From Candidatus Peregrinibacteria bacterium (GTDB taxonomy: Bacteria; Patescibacteriota; Gracilibacteria; UBA1369; LOWO2-01-FULL-3), in the NCBI GenBank assembly GCA_026395515.1, contig JAPLYN010000005.1, forward strand, positions 485,521-549,520: a stretch of DNA of 64,000 bases, in the 5' to 3' direction. Every line of letters starts with the position of its first letter. The first letter of the stretch is position 1. Under the pieces are notes generated by a model, which saw nothing but the letters and a program-made list of their open reading frames with translations, had not been told where the DNA came from and ran no database searches. Positions 26,801-35,019 of the stretch are shown here, in pieces. The translations under genes were made by a program, and so were the position numbers.

Positions 26801-29552
26801 CTTTGGCTTTATATTCAGCAAGCGTCATCGTACCTTCACTTACCTGTTTTCTAGCCACATCCATATCAAACATTTTTTCTTTCAACTTATTCATCGTCTC
26901 CAAACACTCTCTCGTCTCACTCATTAATTTATCTTTTGGAACAATTTTTACAGCCAACCCATCATCATTCATCTCAATTTTTCCAGTCTTTTCGAATGAA
27001 GCAATCATTTCTGGAGTAGCCCTATTCTCACGTAAAAATTGAACAGCCTCTTCTTTAGTTGTATATTCCATATCCAATTTCCCTTCTTCTGCCATTACCG
27101 TCATCCCAGTTTTAATTTTCACCTTCTGCCCTGACACATACCCTTCTTTCATACCTCCATGCATAAAAGCCAAACTTGAAAGCACAAATCCGAGAACAGG
27201 ATGATCCTTACCAGCCATCTCCCCAAGTCCCTCAGACACAACCATAGTTTTCACATCGCCTCCAGCACGTTTAAAGAAATCTCTAGCTGCGGTACCAATA
27301 CCATTTGTCGCAGACGTCTCTGCCGCCAAATATTTTTCTGCATATTTTCCAATTCCTAAAACTTTTCCAATTGGAGTATCCTTCATTGTAGAAAAAATTC
27401 TTCCTAATCCCTTTCCAGCCAAATCACCAATCGCCCCACCGGCACCCATGGTAAGAGTTCCCATACACCAAGACTCTAATAAATTTTTTGCCTCAAATCC
27501 TTGCCAATTTCCTTCCATCATTCCCTCGCCCAATGCTCCACCGACAGCTCCTCCTAAAGCCACTACCGACATTGCTCCAAAACCAGTAATACCTGCTGCT
27601 CCAACCAAACCTCCAGTTATATAAGTTGCACCAACCATAACAGCTATCTTTATCAACTTCTTCCCTCCAGCAATAAAAGCATCATACGCACCACTTCCCT
27701 GACCCTTAAGTTTCAAAGCCTCTGTCACAGTATCTCTAAGACTATCAATATACTCCCTCGCTTGTTTTATACGTGCTTCCATTTTATCAATCACGGGAGA
27801 CTCAATTCCTGATTTTTTCAATTCCTCAAGCATTTTTCCAGCTTTAGAATTAGTAATGCGCTCAATAAAATCATCGGTCAAAATATTAAATGCAATACCC
27901 TGAGCCGAAGGATAAACCACCTTATTGAGATAAATTTGAGACACTTCACTATCCTCACTCTCTCCAGAAAGTTGTTTCATTAAATTATCTACTGATTTAA
28001 CAAACGGTTGAGTTTCATTATAAAGTTTTGAAAAATTATCCTGAAGTTCTGTCATCATAGGATTTCTCATCAACACATCCGCACTTAAAATCTGGCTTTG
28101 CTCTATATATTTATCAACTATATTCGAAAATGTTTTAAAAGTTGCTGGCTTTTGTTTCAACCCAATTATAAACTCAGAACGCGTCATTTCTCCATTAACA
28201 GAGACATCCAGCACCGGCAATTCTCCAATAGCACCAAGGAGATCTCCCTTCGCTTTAAACGAAAGCTCCTTACCTCTAAGATCTTTATTCCAACTTTGCA
28301 ATGACTCAGTAAAATCTTTACTCTGAGCGTATGCCGCAACAGGATCTGTCGCCTGAAGCCTTTGAATTTCATCAAATCGAGATGAAAAATTCTGAGCATA
28401 CTTTTTTGCTTCTATTTGTAAACTATTTATTGTCAAATTTTCCAGAGCGACCGAATGGCCATTCTCATCCTCTTGCGTAGCCTCATCAATAGCCTTATCC
28501 CCATTGTCTTTGAGTTTTGCTATCATTTTTTTCTGACTCTCATCAAACGAGTCTTTATACTTTTCGTCACCAAGCTGCAAATACAAATCTCTTCTTACTA
28601 AAAGTAACTTCTCCTCTAAATTACTTACTTTATTTTTATAGTCCTGAACACTTTGAGGCGCAAAGGATTCACTAGAATCACGCATCACAACCCTAGTACT
28701 TCGTACCGATATTGCCTCTTCAATTTTTGCTTTTTCAATTTTTTGTTCATTGGTTAAATTTGCAATCTTCATTAAATCAAACAAATCAGGCCTTTTACTA
28801 GCCATCAGTTCATAAGCTTTTTGTTCAGACTCTTCATCCTTAATTCTTTCAGGAGTAAAAGCAATCATCCTAATTCGAGGTATACCTCCAGTTAGCATCA
28901 ATTTTTCAACAAAAGTTCTAGCTTCCGTACCTTGCTGATCCATAAGTGGTTTATATACCGAAACAAGATCCCTCTGGGAACTCGCATAATTCTCCATCAA
29001 TTCTCCAATCTCCCTTTGGGTAATTTGTTTCAATAAACCTCCAGGCCTTGATTCTTCCATTAAAAAAACCTCCGGATGATCTAATCTATCGTAATAGTTC
29101 TGTAGATTTTTAGCCGCTTTTTCATAAGTAACCTGCTTCAAATCAATATCAACTTTAACTTTTTCAGCAAGTTCTAAAACCTTTATCTGTGGCTCAAAAA
29201 TAGACAGATCCTTCAGAATATCATCGAAAAGTTTTTTCAGCTTCTCCTCTTTTTTAGTATCCACACTAACTAAATCAGCTCCTCTCTGATCAAGCACAGA
29301 CTTCAAAGAGTCACCCATCTGTTTCTTATGCTGCTCATTAATTGGCGATTCCTTAATTTTATTCTCAATATTATCAATCTTAGCTTTTATCTGCATTTCA
29401 TCTACAATCTCAACTCTGCCCTCTCCAGATTTAATCTTTTCCTTCTCAGCTTGAATCTTCTTTTCCACAGACTTAACTTTAGGCACAAATTCACTGGAAC
29501 GCCCTCCTTCAAAAAAAACTAATTTTGACTCTCTGAAATTATAATTCATCAA
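23868..29552 (-). CDS. Giant multidomain protein with HExxH motif and ART-like C-terminus
   Basis: The 1,894-residue frame is uninterrupted. No signal peptide is seen. In order: a charged helical region (1-620); a glycine-rich hydrophobic stretch (about 636-715, rich in GG and GA pairs) that could enter a membrane; helical linker; a zinc-peptidase-like motif HELQH at 1082-1086 with E1098, E1101 and H1102 as possible third ligands; a long helical region (1250-1700); and a beta-rich C-terminal domain (about 1740-1890) with YGHGTIKLK (from 1746), EGDS (1766-1769) and VEAHILGG (E1826, H1828). The last resembles domains in polymorphic or polyvalent proteins thought to have ADP-ribosyltransferase-like folds; this is a tentative reading. 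It overlaps the upstream 104-residue gene by 14 bases. The function is unknown. Confidence 0.7.
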   Translation of the reverse strand: MMNYNFRESKLVFFEGGRSSEFVPKVKSVEKKIQAEKEKIKSGEGRVEIVDEMQIKAKIDNIENKIKESPINEQHKKQMGDSLKSVLDQRGADLVSVDTKKEEKLKKLFDDILKDLSIFEPQIKVLELAEKVKVDIDLKQVTYEKAAKNLQNYYDRLDHPEVFLMEESRPGGLLKQITQREIGELMENYASSQRDLVSVYKPLMDQQGTEARTFVEKLMLTGGIPRIRMIAFTPERIKDEESEQKAYELMASKRPDLFDLMKIANLTNEQKIEKAKIEEAISVRSTRVVMRDSSESFAPQSVQDYKNKVSNLEEKLLLVRRDLYLQLGDEKYKDSFDESQKKMIAKLKDNGDKAIDEATQEDENGHSVALENLTINSLQIEAKKYAQNFSSRFDEIQRLQATDPVAAYAQSKDFTESLQSWNKDLRGKELSFKAKGDLLGAIGELPVLDVSVNGEMTRSEFIIGLKQKPATFKTFSNIVDKYIEQSQILSADVLMRNPMMTELQDNFSKLYNETQPFVKSVDNLMKQLSGESEDSEVSQIYLNKVVYPSAQGIAFNILTDDFIERITNSKAGKMLEELKKSGIESPVIDKMEARIKQAREYIDSLRDTVTEALKLKGQGSGAYDAFIAGGKKLIKIAVMVGATYITGGLVGAAGITGFGAMSVVALGGAVGGALGEGMMEGNWQGFEAKNLLESWCMGTLTMGAGGAIGDLAGKGLGRIFSTMKDTPIGKVLGIGKYAEKYLAAETSATNGIGTAARDFFKRAGGDVKTMVVSEGLGEMAGKDHPVLGFVLSSLAFMHGGMKEGYVSGQKVKIKTGMTVMAEEGKLDMEYTTKEEAVQFLRENRATPEMIASFEKTGKIEMNDDGLAVKIVPKDKLMSETRECLETMNKLKEKMFDMDVARKQVSEGTMTLAEYKAKVHEVQNQAQETIKAIREELHGGDKEMSVADLYKKYLQDSNMPLEQQQMIISTISHMVRIREDSFNFESDLVLDPLGSKEEALKARLVAAGTVARNFDGNIVYKMIDGVLCIRCESEKDYAKFFGNIESHTSTGLALSASESGLGIGIIVVKPHVELSIDTPVIVHELQHIYKQGSNPLEPEMAEHGKLLQSVRGENGDFSVLTADGGVRPEVIQTYLLAKKAFYEHRFKDEVLAFLVTKGRSLNSVARTLLKPEGSYDYLSDADFKEGAFKELGIDQAKSFARDPNLLDRTFHNELNAARDSYFSAARDIVYKVQDAVDFMRDSKGMTETAAREYLRDYLMFADLSKWEFYLNNLMTVGEAGVAKPAEVVVELKDDNIRALEYLDQELGRTYGSESPFTPRVKEAVYSRYAHYKKLMESVSTLPKEYQQRAKEIVEEKMSKIRNILKDSGYDEPTELLEAENFSFKDLIEGHKLISDFEREINEFPEDSREYSKGEIQEAGRSFLDFANAAALESLKSKIERLRSEKNYISGNPEAVSFATERLGRRPTIEEIKIIEPLRQKLNSLKKVFEHFKEFEAFCELHSDIEIYSRFRISPKVIGILKDLDSGHSDVPVLIRNKFRIKILNPLISEAMVFVDGLANFVSNVGAIKKYHEEIESQLSKVQKSEVTKLYFELVLGEGKSIDYETFKLRVIDSQKIFRNLSNLEGFKLEGRGKYGNNALLTLENFLVEHVVKNGENPQELEKTIREKYDSAIETANVTVNITSKALDRFIDEGKYRTYKELELQHRGDYGERREAVDKKMGYADDFVVGSLSVVNGHDEVIGSAPFYGHGTIKLKAETVNARVEFFEGDSMAVMGGQDAHGFNWLTRKRMNPETCKLDQAGAILSKVLMDIQMKQLGVTHMHQIYVEAHILGGLSLNDVESISYGLIGKDAKSDHLNIIAAKAGQKGISFKINHLSESVKSGYSDNERLNTDIGY

Positions 29553-29853
29553 GTTTAGTTAGAAGATTTTCCCCGCTAAGCTGTTCTTCCTTTTCTTCTG
29601 AACTAACAAACTTTTTTTCCTCATCCTTGAAAAAGCCAGATACCTTATCCATAAAAGACTTATTCAATAAATTTTTCTCGGAAAAAGCTTCATTCTCAAT
29701 CTGTTTAGACCCCCTCTCTTCCTTCTTTAATATGGCAAACAATCTCTTTTTCTTATCTTCATCAAGAGAATCAAGGAGCTTCAAATACGACTCTTTTTCA
29801 GAGTTTTTTATAGCGCGACTAGATTTTATCAACTCTATTATTTCATCCTTCAT
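29539..29853 (-). CDS. Small charged helical protein paired with the giant gene
   Basis: The 104-residue protein is almost entirely charged and helical, without membrane segments or cysteines. The first 45 residues (ELIKSSRAIKNSEK, then LLDSLDEDKKKRL) resemble the start of the 104-residue protein encoded at 52319, so the two may share a small helical module. The gene overlaps the giant gene start by 14 bases, implying coupled translation and a joint role, for example as chaperone, adaptor or regulator; that role is inferred. An extended -10 box on the minus strand (TG-C-TATAAT, 29876-29884) precedes it. Confidence 0.6.
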   Translation of the reverse strand: MKDEIIELIKSSRAIKNSEKESYLKLLDSLDEDKKKRLFAILKKEERGSKQIENEAFSEKNLLNKSFMDKVSGFFKDEEKKFVSSEEKEEQLSGENLLTKLDEL

Positions 29854-29875
29854 TTTGAGTCATTACAATCTGTTA

Positions 29876-29884
29876 ATTATAGCA
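29876..29884 (-). promoter_or_regulatory. Extended -10 promoter of the giant-gene operon
   Basis: On the minus strand TG-C-TATAAT lies 22 bases before the ATG at 29853; it is the same nonamer as at 5999-6007. No good -35 box is seen. Confidence 0.45.
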
Positions 29885-29960
29885 TAAAAAGACCAATCAG
29901 GGAAGACACTACGATTCAAGTCAAAACCTAACCCCTCGCACCTCCCTCATCTGTTAAAAT

Positions 29961-29989
29961 TCGACAAAATTGAAAAAATCATCTATAAA
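29961..29989 (+). promoter_or_regulatory. aguB promoter, leaderless type
   Basis: -35 TCGACA (29961-29966), 17-base spacer, -10 TATAAA (29984-29989), then 6 bases to the ATG at 29996. The start codon would be the first codon of the mRNA. Confidence 0.55.
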
Positions 29990-29995
29990 GTCCAC

Positions 29996-30886
29996 ATGCG
30001 CGAAATCACACTCGGTTTAGTCCAAATGAAAGTCCTCGCCACCCGCGAAGAAAATCTCAACCAAGCCATCAAAGGCATTGAGGACTGTGCCAGTCGTGGA
30101 GCACAAATCATCGCTCTACCTGAGCTTTTTCTCGCACCATATTTTTGCCAAGGAAAAGATCCTAAAAAATTCGAACTTGCCGAGACAATTCCAGGACCAA
30201 CTTCCGACGCTCTCAGCAAAATCGCCGCAGAAAAGAAAGTTACTTTAATAGTTTCAATTTTCGAAAAAATCGCGAGCACAGAACAATCTAAAACTTCCAC
30301 AAATTCAGATTCCCCTTTCAAATTTTTCAACACAAATATCTGCATAGGACCAGATGGAAAAATCATCGGCAAGTATCATAAAATTCACATTCCATCTCAA
30401 CCACCGGATCTTTTTGCTGAAGATTTTTATTTCGAATCCGGAGAGCTCGGCGTTCCGGTTTTTGAGACACCGCTAGCAAAAGTTAGCGCGCTAATTTGCT
30501 ACGATCAATGGTTCCCGGAAATTGCCAGAGCCGCAGCAGCTAAAGGCGCAGAGATTATTTTCTATCCTACAGCAATCGGCTGGGACCCTCGCCTCTCAAA
30601 AGAAATCAGCGCCGGCGAACACGACGCTTGGCAAACAATTCAACGCAGCCACGGCATCGCCAATAATATTTTTATCGCTGCCATTAATCGCACTGGAACC
30701 GAAGACAATATAAATTTTTGGGGAACTTCTTTCGTCAGCGATCCATACGGTCGCGTACTCGGAAAAGCCTCCACAGACAAAGCCGAAAATCTCATTGTGA
30801 AATGCGACCTCTACACCACTTCATACATGCGCAAAGAATGGCCATTTCTCGATGAAAGAAAACTCAAATTAAAAGACCAATTCTAA
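29996..30886 (+). CDS. aguB: N-carbamoylputrescine amidase
   Basis: A nitrilase-superfamily enzyme hydrolysing N-carbamoylputrescine to putrescine, CO2 and ammonia. The catalytic triad is visible as E43 (LPELF), K129 (KYHKIHIP) and C168 (ICYDQWFPE). The 296-residue length and the FWGTSFVSDPYG segment match AguB. It is directly followed by aguA (stop TAA, then ATG), confirming the agmatine pathway assignment rather than another nitrilase activity. Confidence 0.93.
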   Translation: MREITLGLVQMKVLATREENLNQAIKGIEDCASRGAQIIALPELFLAPYFCQGKDPKKFELAETIPGPTSDALSKIAAEKKVTLIVSIFEKIASTEQSKTSTNSDSPFKFFNTNICIGPDGKIIGKYHKIHIPSQPPDLFAEDFYFESGELGVPVFETPLAKVSALICYDQWFPEIARAAAAKGAEIIFYPTAIGWDPRLSKEISAGEHDAWQTIQRSHGIANNIFIAAINRTGTEDNINFWGTSFVSDPYGRVLGKASTDKAENLIVKCDLYTTSYMRKEWPFLDERKLKLKDQF

Positions 30887-31957
30887 ATGAATACCATCAC
30901 CACTACTCTCGACCACAAAAAATTTCACATGCCTGCGGAATGGGAAAATCACAAAGCAATGTGGCTTTCTTGGCCTCATGATTTCAAACATTGGGCTTGC
31001 TGGCTTTCCGACCAAGCCTCACCAGAAAAGTACGAAAAAGTTCTCGACGCCTACTGCCAAGCCATGCACGTAATGCAAGAAAGCGAAACCGTTTGTCTTC
31101 TAGTTCTAGATAAAAAAATGGAAGAAGACGTTCTCTCTCGCATGCAAAAACTCGCCTTCCGCACCGACAATTTAAAATTTTTCCAAATTAAAACTAATGT
31201 ACCTTGGACTCGCGACCACGGCCCAATTTTCATAAAAAATGCTGCAGACGAAATAGCTATCACCGATTGGATTTTCAACGCTTGGGGTGGAAAATATCCG
31301 CCTTGGGAATATGACGACGCCGTACCTATCCACGTGGGTGAAGCCCTAAATATCCCAGTAGTACAGCCAGGAATTGTGCTCGAAGGCGGTTCTATCGACG
31401 TAAATGGTAAAGGCACTTTGCTCACAACTACAAGCTGTCTTCTAAATAAAAATCGCAACCCAAATCTCACTAAAGAACAAATCGAGCAACACCTCAAAGA
31501 TTACCTCGGCGTGACTAATATTCTCTGGCTTGGCGAAGGAATTGTAAATGATGACACTGATGGCCACATCGACGACCTCGCTCGTTTCGTGAATCCAACA
31601 ACAATAGTTTGCGTAAGAGAAGATAATCCCGCCGACGCCAATTATAAATTCCTCAAAGATAATTTCGAACAGCTAGAAAAAATGAAAGATCAGGATGGAA
31701 ATCCACTCACCATAGTCCCTCTTCCAATGCCAGATCCAGTCATCTACCTCAACGAACAAATGCCTGCCAGCTACGCCAATTTTTACATCGGAAATAAAAT
31801 TGTTCTCCTCCCTACTTTCCGCCAAGCTAAAGATCAGCAAGCCATAGAAATTCTTCAGAAATTCTTCCCAGATCGCAAAGTCATCGGCGTAGATGCTTAC
31901 GACGTAATTTGGGGACAAGGAAGTTGGCACTGCCTTTCACAACAAGAAACTGCTTAG
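30887..31957 (+). CDS. aguA: Agmatine deiminase
   Basis: AguA converts agmatine to N-carbamoylputrescine and ammonia. The 356-residue protein belongs to the pentein fold: MPAEWE and WLSWPHD at the N-terminus, PWTRDHGPIF, LEGGSIDVNG, TDGHIDDLARFV, and the catalytic C349 in GSWHCLSQQ near the C-terminus. It starts immediately after aguB, so the two form one operon for putrescine synthesis. Arginine decarboxylase, the source of agmatine, is not in this window. A bidirectional terminator follows. Confidence 0.95.
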   Translation: MNTITTTLDHKKFHMPAEWENHKAMWLSWPHDFKHWACWLSDQASPEKYEKVLDAYCQAMHVMQESETVCLLVLDKKMEEDVLSRMQKLAFRTDNLKFFQIKTNVPWTRDHGPIFIKNAADEIAITDWIFNAWGGKYPPWEYDDAVPIHVGEALNIPVVQPGIVLEGGSIDVNGKGTLLTTTSCLLNKNRNPNLTKEQIEQHLKDYLGVTNILWLGEGIVNDDTDGHIDDLARFVNPTTIVCVREDNPADANYKFLKDNFEQLEKMKDQDGNPLTIVPLPMPDPVIYLNEQMPASYANFYIGNKIVLLPTFRQAKDQQAIEILQKFFPDRKVIGVDAYDVIWGQGSWHCLSQQETA

Positions 31958-31980
31958 GCAAGAAAAAACTTAGTTTTTAT

Positions 31981-32020
31981 AAAAAATTACTGAGATTAAT
32001 GGACTAATCTCACTGTTTTT
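31981..32020. terminator. Bidirectional intrinsic terminator after aguA
   Basis: A 7-bp stem (GAGATTA at 31992-31998 and TAATCTC at 32005-32011) with a 6-base loop has a T-run on the plus strand (32016-32020) and an A-run on its left (31981-31986), which becomes a T-run on the minus strand. It can stop aguBA transcription and also any minus-strand transcript coming from 32241. Confidence 0.7.
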
Positions 32021-32058
32021 CACGAATCTTAGTCGAATTTCACATAATTTACTCAATT

Positions 32059-32241
32059 CTAGACAAATTCAATAGAAATTTTACGCCGACTACCCAGCCT
32101 AGACTTTCCATTGGAGGCTAGCGGTTTTTCAAGCCGACATGCCATCAAAATGGCTTCCAGCAAAGCAAAACAATGATTTTCGTTAACCACGAAACCAGCC
32201 CCCACCGCCGTCAACTTCTTTTCTCCATTTCTACTTTGCAC
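32059..32241 (-). CDS. Possible small ORF or RNA gene on the minus strand
   Basis: A 60-codon frame starts at GTG (32241), preceded by a GGGGAAG stretch, and ends about 40 bases before the minus-strand side of the bidirectional terminator. The product would be basic with two cysteines and no recognised domain. The surrounding 31958-32265 otherwise holds no gene. It may be a small protein, a small RNA, or chance; it overlaps the -35 box of the nrdJ promoter candidate. I would not rely on it. Confidence 0.25.
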   Translation of the reverse strand: MQSRNGEKKLTAVGAGFVVNENHCFALLEAILMACRLEKPLASNGKSRLGSRRKISIEFV

Positions 32242-32263
32242 TCTTCACTTCCCCTGCTAATAT
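32236..32263 (+). promoter_or_regulatory. nrdJ promoter candidate
   Basis: -35 TTGCAC (32236-32241), 16-base spacer, -10 TAATAT (32258-32263). The predicted start near 32270 would give a leader of about 215 bases, by far the longest in the window. Confidence 0.45.
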
Positions 32264-32269
32264 TCAAGT

Positions 32270-32483
32270 TACCGCATGGCCGAACATACAATATGTAGTA
32301 GCCTCATCTGAAAAAGGCCCACTACATATAGGGATATTTCCCCTCATCCCTATGGAAAATGTCATCTGTCAGCCCTCATGCAGCTGACACAATCATCCGC
32401 CAAGGCGTGGGTGTCGCAGAAAATTAGCGACCGCCAAAAACGCCAAATCGGATCCCCTCTTATCTCCCTAACGCGCTCCTCCT
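32270..32483 (+). ncRNA. Structured 5' leader of nrdJ, candidate cis-regulatory RNA
   Basis: Four hairpins can be drawn in a row. H1: ATATGTAGT (32291-32299) with ACTACATAT (32321-32329), plus an inner GCC/GGC. H2: TAGGGAT (32329-32335) with ATCCCTA (32346-32352). H3: TGTCAGC (32367-32373) with GCTGACA (32383-32389). H4: GGCG plus GTCGC (32404-32417) with GCGAC plus CGCC (32427-32435). CCTCAT occurs in the loop or 3' part of H1, H2 and H3 (32302, 32342, 32374). No B12-box or other riboswitch core was recognised. The downstream enzyme uses adenosylcobalamin, so control by cobalamin or nucleotides is a reasonable but untested inference. Confidence 0.5.
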
Positions 32484-34877
32484 ATGTCACCAATCCTCAA
32501 GATCAAAAAAAGAAACGGCGAAATCGCAGAGTTCCGCCAAGAAAAAATCACTGAAGCCATTTGGAAGGCTGTCCAATCTGTTGGCGGTGCCAACAAAGAA
32601 ATGGCCACCCAGATTTCCAATCAAGTCGCTGCGGTTCTTGAAGTTTTCTTCAAAGACGAAAGCAATATTCCAACTGTAGAACAAATTCAGGATTTGACTG
32701 AAAAGATTTTGATCGAAGGAGGACATGCGAAGACTGCGAAAGCTTTCATTCTCTACCGTGCAGAACACAAAAACATTCGTAACACTCAACAAGAGATCTT
32801 AAATGGCCAGGTTTCAAAACTACCATTCAGCGTAAATGCTTTAAGAGTTCTTGCTGCTCGTTATCTTCAAAGAGATGACAATGGCGAAGTTTGTGAAAGT
32901 CCGGAAGGAATGTTTGATCGTGTAGCTAAAGCCTTAGCAAAAGTAGAAGAACGTTATGGCAAAGACTCAAAGACAGTTGCTGATTTCGCAGCAAAATTTA
33001 AAGAGACAATGGACAAGTTTGAATTCATTCCTGCTGGTCGTACTTTGGCTAACGCTGGAGGAAAGACTCGCTTGGTTTCAAACTGTATTGTACTCCACTT
33101 CAAAGACAGCATGGACGGAATTTTCTCTTCTCTCCACGACGCTGCTCTTCTCCAACAAGCTGGTTCAGGCCTTGGTTTTCCTTGGCACTTACTTCGCCCA
33201 GCTGGTACTCGCACAAATAAAACTCAAGGTACAGCATCTGGTCCTGTATCTTTTCTTAAAGCTTTTAATGAATCTTTCGGAGTTATTAAACAACAAGGTC
33301 GTCATGGTGCCAATATGGGCGTGATGCGTGTTGATCATCCAGATATTTTAGAATTTATCGAATCAAAATGGGAAGAAGGAGTTTTGGTTAACTTCAACAT
33401 CTCCGTTTCTCTTACAGATGAATTCATGAATGCGGTAAAGAACCGCTCTACAGAACCATGGTTATGTTCATGGAATGGTCAGAAAATGAAACCACGCCGT
33501 ATTATTCGCAACAAGAGAGGAGCTTATGTAGATGCTATTGAAGAGACAATGACTGCTTCAGAATTGATGGATAAGATTATCAATGCTGCTTGGAGAAATG
33601 GTGAACCTGGAGTTCTATTCCCAGACGCTGCAAACCGCAGCAATCCAGTCCCAGCACTTGGTCGTCTAGAAGCTACAAATCCTTGTGGAGAACAATGGTT
33701 ACATGATGGAGACGTTTGTAATCTTGGTTCAATCAATCTCGCTAAGTTCGTAGAGAACGGCAAAATCAATGAAGCTCGTTTAAAATTCGTGACAGAGATG
33801 TCTACTCGTATGCTCGATAACGTTATCGATCTTTCAGACTTCCCTGTAGAAAAAGTAAACACAACTTTCCGTAACAATCGTCGTATTGGACTAGGAATTA
33901 TGGGATTTGCCGACATGCTTTATCAATTACGTGTTCCATATGATTCCCAAGAAGGTTTCGACACAGCTCGTAAAGTAATGAAACTAATTAATGACTCAGC
34001 TGCAGCATATTCCACAAAAATTGCTGAAGAAAAAGGCTGCTTCCCAAACTGGGAAATCTCCATCTTCGGACCAAAGGGTCAGAACGTGAAGAGACGTAAT
34101 TCTGCACTTACTACAGTGGCACCTACAGGATCAATTTCTATGCTTCTAGACTGCAGCTCCGGAGTAGAACCATTCTTTGCTCTTTCTTACTACAAAGAAG
34201 TTTTGAGCGGTCAAAAATTGGTTTACATCAATCCTTTCCTTGAAGCCGAATTAAAGAGATTAAACCTTCACAACGACGAAGTAATCAAATCAATTGAAAA
34301 GACTGGATCAGTTCAACAAATTAAAGAGATGCCAGAAGAAAGCCGCCGCGTATTCGTGACAGCTATGGATATCAGCGCTAAAGACCATATCCTTATGCAA
34401 GCAGCTTTCCAGGAACACGTAGACAACAGCATCAGCAAGACCGTAAACTTCCCAAATAGCGCCACTCGTGAAGACGTTCTAAACGGCTACATCATGGCTT
34501 GGGAGAATGGACTAAAAGGATGCACAGTATACCGTGACGGAAGCAGACAAGAACAAGTTCTATACCTCAATGGTGAAGAAAAAAAAGAAGAAGTTGATGA
34601 AGCAAAGAAAAGCACTTCACTTGGAGCAACAGTATTAGTAAAAGCTACTTCTACTTCAACTACTCCAAAATCAAACTTTGAAGAAATAACTCCCCCACCA
34701 GTATCGCAAACTGAAAACTCATCTCAAGCAGGAATGTTCGATAACCGTGAACATCTCTCTCTAAATAAAAAAGAAATCATTCATAGCAAAAAATGCCCAG
34801 AATGTGGCTGCAGCATCCAGATCGCCGAAGGTTGCATGCTCTGTCTCAGCTGCGGATTCTCAGTCTGTTCAGTGTAA
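32484..34877 (+). CDS. nrdJ: Adenosylcobalamin-dependent ribonucleotide reductase (class II)
   Basis: NrdJ reduces ribonucleotides to deoxyribonucleotides using a B12-derived radical, with or without oxygen. The 797-residue protein has an N-terminal ATP-cone (about 1-95), the core with SNCIVL (first redox Cys), QQAGSGLGF, NPCGEQ followed by DVCNLGSINL, and APTGSISMLL, and a C-terminal zinc ribbon with CPECGC and CLSC (from about residue 772). It is preceded by the structured leader and followed by a strong terminator, so it is a single-gene unit. No cobalamin synthesis gene is in the window, so B12 may be salvaged. Confidence 0.95.
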   Translation: MSPILKIKKRNGEIAEFRQEKITEAIWKAVQSVGGANKEMATQISNQVAAVLEVFFKDESNIPTVEQIQDLTEKILIEGGHAKTAKAFILYRAEHKNIRNTQQEILNGQVSKLPFSVNALRVLAARYLQRDDNGEVCESPEGMFDRVAKALAKVEERYGKDSKTVADFAAKFKETMDKFEFIPAGRTLANAGGKTRLVSNCIVLHFKDSMDGIFSSLHDAALLQQAGSGLGFPWHLLRPAGTRTNKTQGTASGPVSFLKAFNESFGVIKQQGRHGANMGVMRVDHPDILEFIESKWEEGVLVNFNISVSLTDEFMNAVKNRSTEPWLCSWNGQKMKPRRIIRNKRGAYVDAIEETMTASELMDKIINAAWRNGEPGVLFPDAANRSNPVPALGRLEATNPCGEQWLHDGDVCNLGSINLAKFVENGKINEARLKFVTEMSTRMLDNVIDLSDFPVEKVNTTFRNNRRIGLGIMGFADMLYQLRVPYDSQEGFDTARKVMKLINDSAAAYSTKIAEEKGCFPNWEISIFGPKGQNVKRRNSALTTVAPTGSISMLLDCSSGVEPFFALSYYKEVLSGQKLVYINPFLEAELKRLNLHNDEVIKSIEKTGSVQQIKEMPEESRRVFVTAMDISAKDHILMQAAFQEHVDNSISKTVNFPNSATREDVLNGYIMAWENGLKGCTVYRDGSRQEQVLYLNGEEKKEEVDEAKKSTSLGATVLVKATSTSTTPKSNFEEITPPPVSQTENSSQAGMFDNREHLSLNKKEIIHSKKCPECGCSIQIAEGCMLCLSCGFSVCSV

Positions 34878-34902
34878 AAAAGCCCTAGAATTCCTTAAAG
34901 AT

Positions 34903-34936
34903 AAGAGTCTTGGTTCCTCCCAAGGCTCTTTCTTTT
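34903..34936 (+). terminator. Intrinsic terminator of nrdJ
   Basis: An 11-bp stem (34903-34913 with 34920-34930, one G-U pair) with a 6-base loop is followed by TTCTTTT. It lies 25 bases after the nrdJ stop. Confidence 0.8.
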
Positions 34937-34953
34937 CCCCATCCAAGCTGGTA

Positions 34954-35013
34954 TTGACATTTTGTCCAGATTGTTATAGATTGAGTTGCTTATAATATTC
35001 AACGCCCTATACT
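34954..35013 (+). promoter_or_regulatory. Tandem promoters before the 35020 gene
   Basis: The proximal promoter is -35 TTGCTT (34986-34991), 16-base spacer, -10 TATACT (35008-35013), ending 6 bases before the ATG at 35020, so leaderless. A distal candidate has -35 TTGACA (34954-34959) with TATAGA 15 bases on. Confidence 0.5.
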
Positions 35014-35019
35014 TACCCT

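Noticed and set aside
32270..32483. Cobalamin riboswitch before nrdJ
   Set aside because: I could not find the conserved B12-box or the core junction sequence; the leader is structured, but it does not match that class by eye.
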